Source of the DNA: an archaeon
GTDB lineage: Archaea > Asgardarchaeota > Hermodarchaeia > Hermodarchaeales > Hermodarchaeaceae
Direction of reading: 5' to 3'
DNA: 15,699 bases
NCBI GenBank assembly: GCA_016550395.1
Contig: JABXGY010000189.1
Coordinates: forward strand, 1 to 15,699
Shown here: positions 14,285 to 15,699 of the stretch, piece after piece
Layout of the letters: each line of letters starts with the position of its first letter
How positions within the stretch are numbered: position 1 is the stretch's first letter
Notes under the pieces: generated by a model
What the model saw: only the letters and a program-made list of their open reading frames with translations
Told to the model about the DNA's origin: nothing
Database searches by the model: none
Program-made: the position numbers and the translations under genes

Positions 14285-14713
14285 ATGATGTCGGAAGAAT
14301 CTTCTACTAGTTCTGACTGGACTCAATTAGCGTCGATATTTCTAATCATATTACTTGCTCTTCTAGCTGTAACAATAATCTACGCCTATCTAGTCGGTAT
14401 ATTATGGACCGTGGGAGTCGGATTACTGTATGTGGTGTTTCAACCCTTGATCTTTCTTATCAATCTTAGAACTACACGGTATAAGATGATCCTGACAACA
14501 GTAGTGCAATTCGCAATAATACTACCAATTTTCTGGATCTTTGTTACATTTGCTGACACACTTATTGGACCCATACCAGAATTGTACCTTACTGCTCTCA
14601 TCATACTCGCATTAACGATCCTATTTGCCGGTGGCACACTCTACATCATTTTTGACAGGCTAATCCGACCCCGATTCGCCCCCAAACCATCAGATGAGAC
14701 CAATGAATCTTAG
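14285..14713 (+). CDS. Small multi-pass membrane protein, unknown function
   Basis: About 142 residues, unrecognised. A polar, Ser/Glu-rich N-terminus is followed by roughly four hydrophobic segments (starting around ASIFLIILLALLAV, then VGLLYVVFQPLIFLI, then TVVQFAIILPIFWIFV, then LTALIILALTILFAG). It ends in a short basic and then acidic tail (RLIRPRFAPKPSDE). Two consecutive ATG codons (14285 and 14288) are plausible starts. The frame is open from a TTG at 14228, but that stretch is less likely to be translated. A TATA-like CTTTAATCC lies about 35 bases upstream, so the leader would be very short. It is divergent from the mutase gene and converges on the adenosyltransferase gene with only four bases between the two stop codons. 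No function can be assigned. Confidence 0.7.
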   Translation: MMSEESSTSSDWTQLASIFLIILLALLAVTIIYAYLVGILWTVGVGLLYVVFQPLIFLINLRTTRYKMILTTVVQFAIILPIFWIFVTFADTLIGPIPELYLTALIILALTILFAGGTLYIIFDRLIRPRFAPKPSDETNES

Positions 14714-14717
14714 AATC

Positions 14718-15263
14718 TCACATTTCACAACCTAAACGTGCACCAACACCCTTCTGGAAAGGATGTTTTACTTCTTTTATTTCACTCACCAAATCTGCAA
14801 GCTCTAGGATCGCAGGGTGTGCATATCGACCAGTTAAAATCAATTCCATATGTGAAGGACGGTTCTTAATGAGGTCGATAATTTCCTTTTCGGATATTAA
14901 CCCCCAATCAATAGCACAATTCACCTCATCAAGAATCAGAAAATCAACTTCACCTTTTTCAACCAGGTCCTTCGCATGAGATAATGCTGCCTTCGCAAAT
15001 TCAATATCTCGTGGATCAGGATTGTCACGATCGACAAACTCAGGACGACCAAATTGACGAATCGTGAAATTCGGAATTCGTTTCACAGCCTCCAATTCGC
15101 CATAATTAATTTGACCTTTCATAAATTGAATCATATACACGCTGAAACCATGTCCTGCAGCTCGAAGTCCAAGACCCAGGGCAGCCGTAGTTTTCCCCTT
15201 TCCATTTCCTGTATAAACTTGAACTAATCCTCGGTGTTTTTTCTTCGCGTTTTTTGGGTTCAT
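14718..15263 (-). CDS. cobO: Corrinoid adenosyltransferase, CobO/CobA/BtuR type
   Basis: ATP:cob(I)alamin adenosyltransferase of the CobA/CobO/BtuR P-loop family, 181 residues, close to the usual length. It makes adenosylcobalamin, the cofactor of both mutases in this window. The nucleotide loop GNGKGKTT (19-26) is the special P-loop of this family. FLILDEVNCAIDWGLI carries the Asp112-Glu113 acidic pair, LILTGRYAHP is conserved, and KGVGARLGCEM is the normal C-terminus. The ATG at 15263 overlaps the stop of the HIT gene in an ATGA junction and has GGAGGGAGTAATAA upstream, so the two are translationally coupled. The location near mutase genes supports cofactor supply rather than de novo corrin synthesis. 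Confidence 0.95.
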   Translation of the reverse strand: MNPKNAKKKHRGLVQVYTGNGKGKTTAALGLGLRAAGHGFSVYMIQFMKGQINYGELEAVKRIPNFTIRQFGRPEFVDRDNPDPRDIEFAKAALSHAKDLVEKGEVDFLILDEVNCAIDWGLISEKEIIDLIKNRPSHMELILTGRYAHPAILELADLVSEIKEVKHPFQKGVGARLGCEM

Positions 15264-15699
15264 TTATTACTCCCTCCTTTCTTCTTCGTTGTTGCATCTT
15301 GTAATAGGTGTAGGTGTGGTTCTAACCGTTGATATGTGGTTTCAGCATCCATAACTAAAGTACGAGTGTCTGCTGTAGTTTCCATGAAACCTAATTCACG
15401 AGGATAGCGTGGAACGATGTGGAGGTGTAAATGTTCGATGCTGGCACCTGCTGCTGAGCCAATATTCAAACCCATATTAACCCCCGTCGGATTGAATGCA
15501 GTTTCAACTAGTTGGACTGTTTTGGTTCCCATCCAGAAGAAGGCTTCTAATTCATCGCGGGTCAACTCAGACAAAGTCTCTACATGCCGAAGGGGAACCA
15601 CCATCACATGTCCAGGATTGAAAGGAAACATGTTCAAGATAACCATGAAGTCATCATCACGATATGCAATTTTGGTGATGACATGTGGGTCGCCTTTGA
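15260..15699 (-). CDS. HIT-family nucleotide hydrolase/transferase (5' end outside window)
   Basis: Histidine-triad protein; the reading frame stays open through the right edge, so the N-terminus is missing. The visible part begins KGDPHVITKIAYRDDDFMV, then the HIT core NMFPFNPGHVMVVPLRHV, and ends the fold with the active-site triad IEHLHLHIVPR, preceded by GVNMGLNIGSAAGA. This pattern is closest to HIT hydrolases acting on dinucleoside polyphosphates or nucleoside phosphoramidates. A tail of about 40 residues ends in a Lys/Gly-rich stretch (TKKKGGSNK). An internal ATG at 15646 exists, but it would remove part of the first strands, so it is not the start. It overlaps the adenosyltransferase by four bases; why the two are coupled is unclear. 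Confidence 0.93.
   Translation of the reverse strand, partial: KGDPHVITKIAYRDDDFMVILNMFPFNPGHVMVVPLRHVETLSELTRDELEAFFWMGTKTVQLVETAFNPTGVNMGLNIGSAAGASIEHLHLHIVPRYPRELGFMETTADTRTLVMDAETTYQRLEPHLHLLQDATTKKKGGSNK

Noticed and set aside
1..15699. CRISPR arrays, tRNA genes, insertion sequences, defence systems
   Set aside because: No regularly spaced repeats, cloverleaf sequences, transposase-like proteins or known defence domains were found; nearly all of the window is accounted for by metabolic and redox genes.

Overview
The window looks like a piece of an anaerobic archaeal chromosome. Pointers to Archaea are the split acyl-CoA mutases (separate large subunit and B12-binding subunit), a biotin ligase without a DNA-binding domain, a PC4-type single-strand DNA-binding protein, AT-rich TATA-like elements before several genes, and GGTGA-type ribosome binding sites. 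Pointers to anaerobic life are rubrerythrin, rubredoxin and a two-iron superoxide reductase. The lineage cannot be fixed from sequence alone; an Asgard or similar uncultured archaeon is a guess. Base composition is moderate and even. No tRNA, rRNA, CRISPR array, insertion sequence or integration site was seen. Both edges cut through genes: MeaB on the left and a HIT protein on the right.

Layout. Positions 1-7185 form a minus-strand block, read from right to left: a carboxyltransferase subunit (12S-like), a pyruvate/oxaloacetate carboxyltransferase subunit (5S-like), a biotin carrier (1.3S-like), a small four-cysteine protein, an acyl-CoA mutase large subunit, its B12-binding subunit, and the chaperone GTPase MeaB. 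Positions 7353-9310 form a plus-strand oxidative-stress island: rubrerythrin, rubredoxin, a PC4-like protein, an eight-cysteine protein and desulfoferrodoxin. It ends at a hairpin shared with a converging minus-strand set (membrane zinc-ribbon protein, biotin protein ligase, methylmalonyl-CoA epimerase; 9374-11087). A plus-strand MFS transporter (11200-12444) then meets a second mutase large subunit head-on (12441-14126, minus). A small plus-strand membrane protein (14285-14713) and a minus-strand pair, corrinoid adenosyltransferase plus HIT protein (14718-15699), close the window.

How it works together. The genes encode most of a propionyl-CoA/methylmalonyl-CoA/succinyl-CoA pathway and its cofactor support: biotin carrier and biotin ligase, carboxyltransferases, epimerase, mutase, adenosylcobalamin synthesis and mutase repair. 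The set 12S + 5S + 1.3S, with no biotin carboxylase in the window, resembles the transcarboxylase of propionic acid bacteria, which moves a carboxyl group between methylmalonyl-CoA and pyruvate without ATP.

The most notable point is that the two mutase paralogues differ at the two residues that set substrate choice. The copy at 12441-14126 keeps the methylmalonyl-CoA pair Tyr/Arg. The copy in the MeaB block has Phe/Gln, the pair described for isobutyryl-CoA mutase. The window may therefore join branched-chain (isobutyryl/butyryl) and propionyl-CoA metabolism, although only one B12-binding subunit is present for the two large subunits.
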